In this document: positions 1 to 11,465 of the stretch, piece by piece
Layout of the letters: each line of letters begins with the position of its first letter
Position numbering within the stretch: position 1 is the first letter of the stretch
DNA from: Linanthus parryae
Taxonomy: Eukaryota; Streptophyta; Magnoliopsida; Ericales; Polemoniaceae
Reading direction: 5' to 3'
Length of the DNA stretch: 64,000 bases
Assembly (NCBI GenBank): GCA_023055425.1
Contig: JALGPY010000006.1
Location: forward strand, 93,159,935 to 93,223,934
Position numbers and translations under genes: made by a program
Notes under the pieces: generated by a model
What the model saw: the letters and a program-made list of their open reading frames with translations, nothing else
Told to the model about the DNA's origin: nothing
The model's database searches: none

Positions 1-337
1 TACATAATTCATTTCTGAAAGTGCAGAATTAAATTTGCACACTGCAAATTTTATCTGCTAAAACTCTGACAGTGCATAATTATTTTTTGCAATGCAGAAT
101 TCATCTATTGAAAAGTCTGCTAGTGCAGAATTATTTTTGACAGTGCAAATTTCATCTGCTGAAAAATTATGATAGTGCAGAATTATTTTTAACACTGCAG
201 AATTCATCTGTTGCAAATTCTGACAATGTAGAATTATTTTAACTGTGCATAATTCATCTGCTGAAAATTCTGACAGTCCATAATTAATTTCTCACAGTGC
301 AGAACATCTACTAAAACTCTAATAGAGCATGATTAAC
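1..337. repeat. 51-bp minisatellite, left part
   Basis: Degenerate tandem array that runs off the left edge. The word catctgctgaaa or a close variant recurs about every 50-52 bases (near 51, 101, 152, 204, 254 and 304). Each unit has two halves built on gtgcagaattatttt and gcagaattcatctgctgaaa. The array is interrupted by the LINE at 338-3403 and resumes beyond it. No coding potential. Confidence 0.85.
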
Positions 338-347
338 TTTTTTTTTT

Positions 348-1250
348 AGGGAAAATCAACTTCTATTCATGTAAAAGTCGGGAGGATTAATTACCATTGC
401 ATCGTTTTGAAGAAGTTGGAGGGCCCAAAACGGGTTGCTACCCACATATATTTGTTTGGTAAAGAAAGACCAAGCTATGCAAACTCGTGTGCTACGCCGT
501 TCGCCAAACGATGGCTAAAAGGGAATTGAATTGACATAAAACGCTAGGCAAGGGATCGAATCTGACGAATAACATCACCGTTCTCTGACCGGTTGATTGT
601 GGTACCCTCTGTAGCCGTGATTGCTTCAATAAATTTCTAAGTATCGGATTACAAAATGATGGACCTCTTATTACAATCAAGAGCAAGTAATAAACCATCC
701 CGGATTGCCAAGGTTTCAGTTCAAGCGCCGAATAAGCCCAAGGCAGTGGAGACGAGACAGTTGCGATGAGCTGACCATGATGATCGCGTAACACCTCTGC
801 ACCAGGGGACGCCAGCTAGAGGCTGGGCTGATACTCTGCGAATGCCCAGAAATGTCATTCAGTGTGCCCATTTGTTGTTGGATGTGCTCTGTGGTTGACC
901 GAATAAGAGCCTCGATTGGTTGGAAGTCATTATGAAAGACACGTCTATTCCGATAGCTCCAAATTTGCCAAATAACCATGCACAAGATCACCTTTCCTTC
1001 TCCGAGAGCGTCGGGTAGATAGTAGGCATCCAAAGTGAGACCCCCCCCCCCCAATAATTTATCAAGAAAACCAGGCCCAAAGTGCTTCCACCGAGCAATT
1101 GACACAGAACACTCCATAAATAGGTGGGTTGCCGTATCGGGATGCTTCCCGAAAAGAGGGCAGGAGACTGAAATACCCTGTTTGAACTTAAAAATCTTCA
1201 TCTTCGTAGCGAGGGAGTCCTGAGCCGCTCTAAAAACAGTATAAATAATC
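348..1250 (-). pseudogene. LINE ORF2 3' part: zinc-binding RT domain and RNase H remnant
   Basis: Reading the minus strand from about 1250, the translation runs PKIIYTVFRAAQDSLATK, then a zf-RVT type motif CPLF-(9)-HLFMEC (Cys, Cys, His, Cys spacing typical of the plant LINE zinc-binding reverse transcriptase domain), then WQIWSYRNRRVFHN. Below about 850 an RNase H-like stretch follows in shifted frames, with YSALELE-like and ANGVAHELA-like segments, the second corresponding to the C-terminal His/Ala region of plant LINE RNase H. Frameshifts and in-frame stops occur in the RNase H part. The non-coding tail leads to the A tract at 347-338. In a live element this segment would be continuous with the reverse transcriptase now inverted at 1251-3403. 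Confidence 0.8.
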
Positions 1251-3403
1251 TTTGGTTGGACTTTTGTTGACCATGAGGAAGCTATGTGGCTTCAACGCTC
1301 CATAATTCTTTGGTTAAAATGTGGTGATCGCAACACTACTTCTTTCATCGGAAAGCCTCTCTCATAAAGGCTCGTAATCATCTTGGCGGACTTCATGATT
1401 CTAGTGGGGTTTGGCGCACGGGAACTGATGAGATTGTCACCATCCTAGACCAGCACTTCTGAGCCATCTTTACCTCTCATAGACCTAGGGCCAATGAAAT
1501 GGAACCGATGCTCCAGCATGTTCTTCCTGTTATCTCAACTCAGCAAGGTGTGGCACTAGATCAAGTATTCGGTCGAGCTGAAGTTGAGTTAGCCTTAGTC
1601 AAATGGGGCCGACCAAGTCCCGGGACCCGACGGCTTTCCGGCACTATTTTTTAAGGAAAACTGGGACCTCTTGGGGGATGAAGCAACAAATACTTTTCTC
1701 GACATTCTGAATAACAAGGCTAGCTTGGCAGGTTTTAATGCTACAGTCATTGCTCTTATTCCAAAAGTTAAATAGGTACGACTTCCGAGTTATTTACGTC
1801 CTATCAGCTTATGTTTTGTTATTTATAAACTGATCACGAGAGTTCTAGTGAATCGTATGAAGGTGGTGCTTGATTCTTGCATCTCAGAGTACCAAAGTGA
1901 TTTTGTCCCAGGAAGACTTATTACTGATAATATTTTGGTTGCGTTTGAGATTTTGCACTCTATGAGAATGCGCAAAAAAGGGAAGACAGGTTATATGGTT
2001 GTTAAACTTGATATGGCTAAATCATATGATAGGGTTGAATGGAGCTTTCTAGAAGCTACTTTGGCAAGGATGAGTTTCAGTCAGTGATGGATTGATCTTA
2101 TCCATGATTGCATCACCACCTCGTCCTTCTCCTTTGCTACTCATGGGGAAATGAAGGGAAAGATTTGTCCGGAGCAGGGGGAGGGATGCCCCCTATCTCC
2201 ATATATGTTCCTTTTAGTGTGTGAGACACTCTCTCATGCCCTTACTAATTCCGTACATGATGGAAACTTATCAGATATTTTGCCTTTTTGAGGTGGGCCT
2301 ATCATCTCACTTTTTTTCCGACGATAGTATAATCTTTCTTAAAGTTGTCCCTGACAAAATTTAGTTTTTTCGTTCTCTACTCCTACGGTATGAAGCTGTG
2401 TCTAGAAAAAAATTTAACCTTGAGAAATCTTATGTTGTCTTTTCGTCTAATGTTCCTTCTCAAGACAGGGCTGGCATGTGCAGTCTTCTTGGAATCCAAG
2501 AAAGAGCAAGTTGTGAGAAATATCTAGGTCTTCCTACGTCCATTGGGAAGAAACGTAGATCAAGCTTCAGTAATATGTCTAATAAAGTTTTTTGCAATCT
2601 GAAAGGTTGGAAACAAAATCTCTCTTATGCAGGTAAAGCGGTTTTAATCAAAGCCGTTACACAATCTCTCCCAGTTTACACGATGACATGCTTCAAACCT
2701 CCATCGTCCCTTTCCCACAAACTAGAGAAGATGTCTTGTCAATTTTTATGGGGTAAACAGCCTGAACAGAGGGGGGTCACTAGATTGCTTGGGAGTCCCT
2801 GAAAAAAGCGAATGATGAAGGAGGGATTGATTTCAAAGATCTAGAAGATTTCAACAAGGCTCTCCTTCCTAAAAAAATTTGGAGACTACTCATTTCCAAT
2901 ACTTTGGTCACTAATGTTTTCAAGCACAAATATTCCCAAATTCGGATATTCTTTCAGTGTCTTTGCAAAACAACAGTTCATATACTTGGAGGTCTATTCA
3001 TAGCGCGGCTGATGTTTTTAAAAGCGGATTGAAATGGAAGCTTGGCGATGGACGGAGTATTAGGATTGCTAAAGATCCATGATTGATACGCCCACCATCA
3101 TTCCGAACTGTCTCTCGTCTGCCAGCCACCGATCACAAGCTTGTGGCGGACTACCTGCTGCCAGACCGATCATGGGACCAGGTCAAACTGATTGACGACA
3201 GCTTCTTGGCCGACCTCGCTGACATTGTGAAGATCCAATATCCGGAATTTCAGCTCCAGACTCCGTTTGTTGGAGTTAAACCAAAGATGGCAACTATAGC
3301 GTATCATCTGGGTATAATATTATTCGTTCTCAAAAGCGAGATGCTCAAACCTCAGCCTCTACTTCTTCTCGCTCTGAGCCTTTGCTGAAGGATATTTATT
3401 TAT
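1251..3403 (+). pseudogene. LINE ORF2 reverse transcriptase, inverted segment
   Basis: The plus-strand translation, over several frames, gives the ordered plant LINE RT blocks: LRPISLC and NRMKVVLDSCISEYQSDFVPGR (about 1795-1915), KLDMAKSYDRVEW (about 2005-2040), GCPLSPYMFLLV (about 2187-2220), a decayed catalytic box FFSDDSI (about 2312, normally FADD), and the downstream region LKGWKQNLSYAGKAVLIKAV (about 2600-2660). It ends KDGNYSVSSGYNII and KDIY near 3400. Stop codons (for example near 1463, 2086 and 2800) and frameshifts make it non-functional. The upstream endonuclease domain is absent, so the copy was 5'-truncated at the internal junction near 1250. Confidence 0.85.
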
Positions 3404-3915
3404 TACATTGCATTTTTCATCTGCTAAAAACTCTGAAATTGAGAATTAATATTTCATAGTTCATATTTTATCTCCTAAATATTTTAACAGTCCAGAATTA
3501 GTGTTTGACATTGCATATTTTATTGCTGAATATATGTATCAGTGCAGACTTTAACCGTTAAATTTGTGTCAGTGTTTTACTGAACAGGTTTTATCTATTG
3601 ATTATTTGTAACAGTGCAGAATTTAACTTTTAAATTTTCTAACAACATTTTTCTAGACATATTTTATCTGTTGAGTATTGAATCAGTGCATGATTTAACT
3701 GTAAAAAAATTATGTCAGTACTTTTGGAAAAAAATTATCTGATGAATATTGTATCAGTGCAAAATATAACTGTTAAAATTTTCTATCAGTATTTTTCTAG
3801 ACAGATTTTAGTTGCTAAATATTGTACCTGTTCAGAATGGAACTTTAAAATTTTATATCAGTATATTTGTAGATAGATTTTATATATTGAATTTTATAAC
3901 TGTACAAGATTTTAT
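3404..3915. repeat. 51-bp minisatellite, right part (more degenerate)
   Basis: The first unit, gcatttttcatctgctaaaaactctga, matches the left array. Units then drift to variants built on cagtgcagaatttaactgttaaaattttctatcagtattttt. The array fades near 3915. No coding potential. Confidence 0.7.
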
Positions 3916-3921
3916 CTAACT

Positions 3922-4260
3922 GTGTTTCCAATGCAGATAACTGAATTTTTCATGGAATTCAGAATGGTGGATTCAAATCAAAGCCATGAATTTCAATGTG
4001 TTGTGGATGAGCTCATTATCCGTCTTCGGATTGGGAAAGGGAACGGCTCCTCCATTGACAAGTCGTTGCCTAGTTTTCTTTCAAAGCTCCAGACGGTGAA
4101 GAAGAAACCAATGATCAATCTCAAGAGGAAGACCAGAAATGAGAAGAATAAATTCATAGGCAAATGCTTCAACAATGGGAAAGAATGTCACAAGGGGTGT
4201 CCAAAAAGGAAGAACACCGCCAAGGGATGCTCAAACCTATCGAAATTTTGGAACATCTAA
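3922..4260 (+). pseudogene. Possible C-terminal fragment of a MULE/FAR1-like protein
   Basis: An ORF of 112 codons ends FIGKCFNNGKECHKGCPKRK, which resembles a decayed zinc knuckle (CX2CX4HX4C with the second Cys replaced) preceded by a Lys/Arg-rich linker. That arrangement is common at the C terminus of plant FAR1/MULE-type transposase proteins. An AATAAA at about 4317 lies 55 bases after the stop, so a genuine gene 3' end is possible. There is no upstream exon in view, because the minisatellite directly precedes it. The family assignment is weak; it could equally be a chance ORF with a Cys-rich tail. Confidence 0.3.
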
Positions 4261-4418
4261 CAATGTGATATGGATGTGAATTCTAAGCTAATTGTATTGA
4301 CTTCATTTCGATTATGAATAAAATATACTAGTAACTACGTATTGATTGGGTCATATTAATTTCAATTTATATCCCAAATTAATAACCTTGACCATCGTCG
4401 GAAAATTACAATGATTGT

Positions 4419-5932
4419 TGATAATTCAATTTCTCTTTCTTGATGTGAAGTATGAATTGTGAAATTTTATATGAAGATGATGAAAGACAGTGGTAAAATA
4501 TGTTCAAGGTTCCAAGGCATTGAAGGTCTATGTTTGCATTTGAATTGATTAAGTATTGTTTAACAATCTTGTGTAAGCAGACTTAACATTGGATCAGTTG
4601 TTGGTTAAATGTGTCTTAATAATATTCTTGGACTATATCTATGTGCTTTTAACACTCACAGGTTTCATAGCTTGAATGAATCAAGGATTAGAAAGCTATA
4701 AGCTTAAAAGTGTGAAGAATGTCACAGAGCTCCAAGGCCTTGAGATTTACCTTGAGCTGCTGACAGTCTTATTTAGCTAAACTGATTCTTTCTTGCAGGA
4801 TGTTATATGTGGTAATGTGATTGGTTACTGACTTTCTATAAGTCTTAATCATAATTTTACCATTATCTTATACATATTGCTGATGTGGTATTAATCTTGT
4901 TATCAAAATTTTGGCCTAGTTTATTGCAGAAATTGTTATGCCAAACAGTCAGTAATATGTTGATATATTTTCTGCATTTTGTTTGATCTTGAAATCAAGT
5001 TTGTTTCAGGGTTGTTCGTTGTTCAGACCCCTCACAACAAAATCTAATGGATATCTATTCATAGCTGTTGAAACAAGCATGTTTGGGAGAGGATTTGTAG
5101 GGAGGCAGTTCCTAAAATCTCTCATTCAGTTACTGCAGCTTGTTATAAGTTCCAGTTTGGATTTCAAAGTAAAGAAAAAAGGATATGGTGAGAGGACTTA
5201 TCATTGAGAAAGAAAAGTGTTTACTGTCGTGGAGATCATACAATCAACTCTTCTATCAATCAAGCACTCAACACTGCTAAACAAGGAGATCAATCATCCA
5301 GAAATCTGAAGAACACATCCAAGCTTCACTGCTTATTTATTTTCTGTGTTCTTCATACTTGTACTTAATTTGTGTTATCATTCTGATTTCTTAAACCTCA
5401 CAAACTTAGAATTTTAGTTGTTCAAGTGAACAACAAAGGGTTCTCATTGTTTCAACAGAATGTAGTTGTTACTAGGTAGGTTGGGAACCACAAGCTGTAT
5501 AGGTGTAAGGCACTACACTTAGGCTTGAGATCTAGGGCTAAATCTGGATGATTAATAAGAAGTGTTTTCCAAATCCTGGAGGGATCAGATCCCTCAGGAA
5601 GAGACTAGGTACAATTGTGACTGAACTCTGTAAAATCATTGTGTTCTTTACTTTACAGTATTGTTCTTTATCACTGCAAACTATCTAGCTCGAAACAAAT
5701 TGTTCAAAGGCTTGGAAGTATTTTACAGCTCAAGGCCTTGAAGCTTTCACTAGTTCTTAGAAAGCTTATGTATTTTATCAAAACTCCTCCAAGGCCTTGA
5801 GATTCAACAAGTGGCTTACCTTAATTTTTCAAAATACTAAGTTTGAGCAAAAGTTTTCATACTCTATTCAAGCCCACACACCCCCTTCTAGAGTACTTGA
5901 TCATCTTTTTATACTTACATTACAAACTTTCA
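4419..5932 (+). repeat. 5' LTR of the Sirevirus-like element
   Basis: It is 1514 bp, starts TGATAATTCA, ends CTTTCA, and is followed two bases later by the primer site. It contains exact or near copies of CAAGGCCTTGA (about 4732, 5731 and 5810). It is colinear with the 3' LTR over its whole length. Confidence 0.92.
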
Positions 5933-5934
5933 AT

Positions 5935-5946
5935 TGATATCAGAGC
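5935..5946 (+). other. Primer-binding site (initiator Met-tRNA type)
   Basis: tgatatcagagc differs at one position from the usual copia primer site TGGTATCAGAGC, and it starts two bases after the LTR ends in CA. Confidence 0.85.
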
Positions 5947-5982
5947 TTGGGTCACTTCTAAGGATCTAACAATCTTGTGACA

Positions 5983-7720
5983 ATGAGTAATGTAGGTGAT
6001 GGTGGATTCTCACAGGGAAGGGCAGCCAACAGACCTCCATTGTTATGTGGTGACAATTTCATTCAATGAAAGGCATTTATAAAGATGTCCATCATAGATC
6101 AAGACGTGGAACTGTGGTCTATTACTCTTAATGGTCCTCATGTGTATTACACCACTACTGATGGGATGAGAACCATCAAAACTGAAGAGGAACTTTCAGT
6201 TACAGAGCTGGAAAAGGTATCCAAAAATTACAAAGCCATGAACTTGTTATATTGTGCTCTTAGTGCAGATGAGTTCAATAGAGTTTCAAACTGAAAAAGT
6301 GCCAAGGAGGTTTCGGACAAGCTGGTTGTAACCTATGAAGGAACCGGTCAAGTCAAGCAAAATAAGATCAACATTCTTCTGAGGCAATATGAGTTATTCA
6401 AGATGAACTCAGATGACTCTATCAAGGAGATGTTCAAAAGATTCACAGATGTAGCGAATAATCTGAAATCTTTGGGAAAGACCATCTCAAATGCAGAGAA
6501 AGTCGGAAAGATTTTGAGAAGTTTGTCAAAAGCCAAGTGGGAGCTAAAGACAACAACAATTGAGGAAGCACATGACCTAAGTCTTCTTGACTTAGATGAT
6601 CTACAAGGAAAGTTGCTCACTCATGAAATGTCTATGAATGAGGTAGATGGTGACTTGAGTGACAACATCAAAAATCTGGCACTCAAGGCTAAGAACAATG
6701 AGAAATCTCAAAGCCTTGAACAGGATGATGATGATGATGATGATGATGAGGCTTTAGCCTTGATCTCCAAAGCTTTGGCCAGAGTCATGAAAAAGAAAAA
6801 GAGCTTTGGAAACAAGGACTACAGCAAGGACAAATCATGATCCTCAAGCAGCAAGGATCAAAAAGGTAAGTCTTTTTCACATTCACATAAACCTAAAGTG
6901 ATGAATTGTTTTGAATGTGGTGATGCAGATCATTTAGTAAGGAACTGTCCTCAAAAGAAGAAAAGCATGCAATTTGCTAAAAAGGAAAATGAAAACAGAA
7001 GAAAGAAAGCGATGGTTGCTTCTTGGAGTGATTTAGAAACTTCAACAGACTCAATTTCTTATGAAGAGCAGGCAAATCTTTGTCTTATGGCTGAGCATGA
7101 TGATGAAAAGAGCTCAGGAAAACCTATTAGTGACATGGTAAAGAATATTTTATCTAGTCCTTCTATTGATTTGCCTGAGATCCTCAAAAGTATGTTTTTG
7201 AATGAGGAAATTTGTAGAAATGAGATTGATTCTTTAAAAGTGAAGGTTCATGAGCAAGCCAAGGAGAACTTAGACTTGATTTTTCAAAAAAAATTTCTTG
7301 AAGCTACTAAGTTGAAAATTGACAGTGACTTCAAAGCCTTGGAAAGTAGGTTCAAAGCTTTAAAGGCACAAGTCAAGGAAGTTGTTGATCAAAACTCTCT
7401 TTTAACTGATAAGTATGTTGATCTAAGAATCATTCAGATAATTTAGAGCAACAGAAAACTTCATTGACTGAGAAGCTTCAAGAATCCAGAAAGGTTTTAT
7501 CAAAATTTGCAGGCTCAGAACATAATCTCAATCTCATGCTTAAGGGAAATCTGCAGTCTATGCATAAAAGTGGAATTGGCTATAATCCAAATTTTTCAAA
7601 GAAAATCCGAACTACTTTTGTGAAATCAGGAGCAGATATTCTCCAAAATGTCATTATTGTGGAAAAATTGGTCATGTAAGATTAACTTGCCCCTTCAGAA
7701 GATCAGAACCTCACATTTTG
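5983..7720 (+). pseudogene. gag of the Sirevirus-like element, disrupted
   Basis: Translation from the ATG at 5983 begins MSNVGDGGFSQGRAANRPPL, then hits a stop at about 6067, and another at about 6292. The central part (6310-6840) reads as a UBN2/gag-polypeptide type copia Gag: LLRQYELFKMNSDDSIKEMF and LSKAKWELKTTTIEEA, with a poly-Asp run at about 6724-6750. A first CCHC zinc knuckle, CFECGDADHLVRNC, lies at about 6907-6950. A coiled-coil-like Lys/Glu-rich stretch follows, then a second CCHC knuckle, CHYCGKIGHVRLTC, in a shifted frame at about 7645-7690. Two knuckles and this layout fit Sirevirus Gag. Capsid assembly would be the role of an intact copy; this copy cannot make full-length protein. 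Confidence 0.85.
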
Positions 7721-7854
7721 AGGAACAATTATCCTTATCAGCTCAAAGGAAAAGTTAAACAGATTTGTGTTCCTAAAGGAATTATAACACCAAACATTGT
7801 TGATTCTGAGTATGACTCAAAATTCTACACTTGGTCTAATGGTCTGTTGAGGCG

Positions 7855-8214
7855 TTGATTTATTTGTTGCAGGATGTCACCAAGGCCTTGAAGGATCAGA
7901 AATGGATCTTGGTTAGTGGTTGTTCCAGACATATGAGTGTAAAGAAATATTTGTTCACTGAACTTAAATTGCAATCTGGAGGAACAATTACCCTTGGTGA
8001 CAAGTCCAAATGCAATATAATTAGTATATATAGTAGTGGTAATGGTTCTACTGATTCTATTTCAGATGTTTATATTGTTGATGGTCTTAAGTGTAATTTT
8101 CTTAGTACATCTCAGCTATGTGATAAGGGTAATAAAGTTCTTTTTGACAAGGAGAAATGTGTTGTGCGAAATGAGAAATCTGGAAGTTGCATACTCACTG
8201 CTCCTAGATCATAA
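7855..8214 (+). pseudogene. copia aspartic protease, catalytic Asp lost
   Basis: The motif WILVSGCSRHM at about 7897-7935 corresponds to the copia protease signature W-x-x-D-S-G-x-x-x-H-M; the catalytic Asp reads Val here. The following segments GTITLGDKSKCNI and FLSTSQLCDKG are the standard copia protease and linker blocks. A stop follows at 8212, so protease and integrase are no longer in one frame. Confidence 0.85.
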
Positions 8215-8229
8215 AATGTATATGCTTTG

Positions 8230-9410
8230 AGTGCTAGCAAAGTTACAGGTGAAAAGCTAAAGTGTCTCAAGGCCTTGAAGGAAGACAAAACTCTGGCATA
8301 GAAAGCTTGGGCATATAAGCATGCATTCTATGAACAAATTCATCTCAAAATACTTGGTAAGAGGATTACCAACCATGAAATTCAAAGATGATGAGATTTG
8401 CAAGGCATGCACTCAAGGTATACAGACAAAAAGTTTCTTCAAGCCGAAGAACTTTGGAAGTACTTCTAGACCTTTCGAACTGATGAATATGGACTTGTGT
8501 GGTCCTATGAGAGTTTAAACTCCAAGAGTTAAGAGGTATATGCTTGTTGTGGTAGATGATTATTCTTGATTTACTTGGTTTATGTTCATTAGAGACAAAT
8601 CTGAAGCTTTACCTGAATTCTCAAAGCTTTGAAAAGAGCTTCAAACTTTGAAACTTGCATGTTGCATCTATTAGAAGTGATCATGGTAGGGGATTTGATC
8701 AGCTTGATTTTGATTTATTTTGTACAAAGCATGCCATTTCACACAATTTCTCTGCACCTAGAACTCCTCAGCAGAATAGAGTTGTTGAGAGGAAGAATAT
8801 GACAGTTGAAGATATGTCTAGAACCATGCTACTTGAAAGTAATTTGCCAAAATATTTGTGGGCAGAAGTTGTTAACACTGCCAATTATGCGATCAATAGA
8901 TGCTTGATTAGGCCTATTTTGAAGAAAACTCCATATGAATTGCTTAAAGGCAGAAAGCCTAGTGTTTCTTATTTCAAACTTTTTGGTTGTACTTGCTATG
9001 TGCATAATAATGGTAAAGATAATCTTGGCAAGTTTGATGCCACAAGTGGTGAAGGTGTATTTCTTCGTTATTCTCAAACTAGCAAGGCTTATAGAGTTTT
9101 TAATAAGAGAACTAAGATTGTAGAGGAGAGTATTCATGTGATTTTTGATGAAAAAACTGATGATTCTCTGAGTGAAAGTTTTGCAGATCTCAACTTGAAT
9201 AAGTATGAGGCAGATGATGATTATGAGATAGAGAAAAGAAGCAAAACTAAGTTGCAGGATCAGTCAGAAGAATCTCAAGGCCTAGAACCTCTTGCTGAGC
9301 CAAAATCTCAAAGCCTTGAGACTGAGATTGACAGAACATATGATGCTCCATCTACTGTATCAAGATGGAGAGAAGTTCAAATACATATCAGATCATCCTG
9401 AAGACAACAT
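8230..9410 (+). pseudogene. copia integrase, disrupted
   Basis: The GAG_pre-integrase zinc-binding block is recognisable: LWHRKLGHISMHSM at about 8290-8330, then ICKACTQGIQTKSFF (His, His, Cys, Cys). The core follows: MNMDLCGPMRV with a stop right after, LVVVDDYS, IRSDHGRGFD at about 8665, and the block APRTPQQNRVVERKN at about 8757-8800 holding the catalytic Glu region. Downstream is the copia C-terminal GKFDATSGEGVFLRYSQTSKAYRVFNKRT (target-binding domain). Stops at about 8282, 8516 and 8565-8640 split the frame. It would insert the cDNA into the host chromosome if intact. Confidence 0.88.
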
Positions 9411-9499
9411 CATCTCAGATCCAACCACTGTAACTCAAACAAGAGGCCAGCTGAAGAATTTATGTTCTTTTAGTGCTTTTGTATCACTTTTTGAGCCTA

Positions 9500-10935
9500 A
9501 AATGTAAAAGAAGCACTAGAGGATGCAGATTGGACCATTGCAATGCAGAATGAGCTTAATGAGTTTGAGAGGAACAAAGTATGGAATTGGTTCCTAAACC
9601 AAAGACCCAATCATTGATTGGAACCAGATGGGTGTTCAGAAACAAACTTGATGAAAATGGCAAGCTTGTGAGAAATAAAGCAAGACTTGTAGCACAGGGA
9701 TACAATCAAGAAGAAGGTATTGACTATGAGGAGACATTTGCTCCTGGTTCCAGGTTAGAGGCTATCATAATACTTCTTGCATTTGCATCTCATAAACATA
9801 TAAAGCTTTATCAAACGGATGTCAAATGTGCTTTTCTAAATCGTTATTTACAAGAAGAAGTATATGTTGCTCAACCACCTGGTTTTGAAGATGAAAGTTT
9901 CCCTGATCATGTTTACAACTTAGACAAAGCTCTTTATGGCCCAAGCTCCAAAGGCTTGGTATGACAGACTCTCAAAGCTTTTACTTGACAATGGTTTTAA
10001 GAGAGGTCTAGTAGAAAAAACTATTTTTATTAAGAATCAAGAGAATGATCTGTTAGTAGTACAGATTCATGTTGATGATATACTATTTGGTGCTACTAAT
10101 GATGCTCTTTCAAAAGAGTTTTCTAGTCTAATGTGTAGGAAATTTGAGATGAGCTTGATGGGGGAATTAAATTTCTTTCTTGGACTTCATGTACATCCAA
10201 TGAAGTAAGGATCTTTTGTGCATCAAGGGAAATATACCAAGGACTTATTGAACAAGTATAATATGTCTCAGTCCAAGGAAATTAAGACCCCCATGAGTTC
10301 ATAACTATCCTTAGATAAGTATTCAAATGGTAAGAGTGTAAATTAGAAAGAATACAGATGTATGATTGGTTCTCTTCTGTATTTAACAGCTAGTAGACCT
10401 GATATTATGTTTAGTGTATGTATGTGTGCAAGGTTTCAAGCTGATCCTAAGGAAAGTCATTTGATTGTTGTTAAAAGAATTTTCAGATATATGAATGGAA
10501 CCAAAGACTTGGGGCTTTGGTATCCAAGAAGAACTAAATTTATTTTGAGTGGTTATTCAGATGCAGACTTTGCAGGTTACAAAGTGAATAGGAAGTGTAC
10601 TTCGGGGTGTTGCCAATTTCTTGGTTCTTCATTGATTAACTGGCACTCAAATAAGCAAAATTATGTAGCCTTATCAACTGTAGAAGCTGAATACATTGCA
10701 GTTGGTGCTTTTTGCTCACAAGTATTATGGATTGCTCAAAAATTGAGAGATCTTGGATATGAACTTAGGAGTGTGCCTATCGACTGTGACAATACAAATG
10801 CCAAACTCTAGGAATCCTGTACAACATTCAACAACTAAGCACATAGATGTGGAAATCATTTCTTAAGAGATCATACTGAGAAAGGTGATGTGTCTCTTAC
10901 TTTTAATTCAACTACACTGTAAATAGCTGATATTT
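9500..10935 (+). pseudogene. copia reverse transcriptase and RNase H, disrupted
   Basis: RT blocks in order: LIGTRWVFRNKLDENG (9610), ARLVAQGYNQEEGIDYEETFAP (9680), KLYQTDVKCAFLN (9805), a frameshift at the LKQAPKAWYDRL block (about 9935), and the catalytic box IHVDDILFG at about 10068. RNase H follows from 10362: YLTASRPDIMFSV, then SGYSDADFAGYK with catalytic Asp, LSTVEAEYIA with catalytic Glu, and IDCDNTNA with catalytic Asp. Stops at about 10206, 10302, 10345 and 10810 break the frame. The tail GDVSLTFNS..ADIFTKPFPYERF, the usual copia end, is readable to about 10960. It makes cDNA from genomic RNA in an intact element. Confidence 0.9.
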
Positions 10936-11465
10936 TTACTAAACCATTTCCATATGAAAGGTTTGCATCTCTAAGGCTTGAATTGGGAATGATAAACAAA
11001 TACGCATTGGTTTAGGGAGAGTATTGGATCTTGTAGGTGCTTATTTGTTAAAATCTCAAATCCTTGAGATCATACTTTCAAGCCTTGGAAGTATGCTTCA
11101 AAGCTTTGAAGTTTGTGAGTAACTACAGTATTCTTCAAGGCCTTGAGATTATTTTTCAAAGGCTTTGATAAATTTGTGCAGATTCTGTTCAATAATTTGA
11201 TCACCAAATATTGTGCATTATCTTAATAGATAATTGTAGATTATTTGATTTACTCAGAGATTTACTCAAAATACCACAAAATATCTTGAAATATCTTCTC
11301 AGATTCGATATTTTGCATGCAGATCAAAAAGAGTCCTTTTTAAACTATTTTTCTTTAACTTATAAGCTGAAATTTAGGGCTTTTCTTCTCAACTCTATCT
11401 CAATATCTTCGTCCTTCTCTCTCTCTCACTTCTCTCCTTCTTCTCAAAACCCTAAACCTAAATGG

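Larger units (their letters stand above)
338..3403 (-). mobile_element. 5'-inverted LINE (non-LTR retrotransposon), twin-priming structure
   Basis: The 3' part lies on the minus strand and ends in a 10-base A tract (T run at 338-347 on +). The 5' part is inverted and reads on the plus strand. The plus-strand piece stops near residues KDIY just before 3404, and the minus-strand piece starts with PKIIYTVFRAA near 1250; these are nearly adjacent positions in plant LINE ORF2. The end of the inverted piece closest to the minus-strand 5' flank is therefore its 3'-most part, as the twin-priming model of LINE insertion predicts. Both sides are minisatellite. I could not find a clear target-site duplication. 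Many stops and frameshifts show it is dead. Confidence 0.8.
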
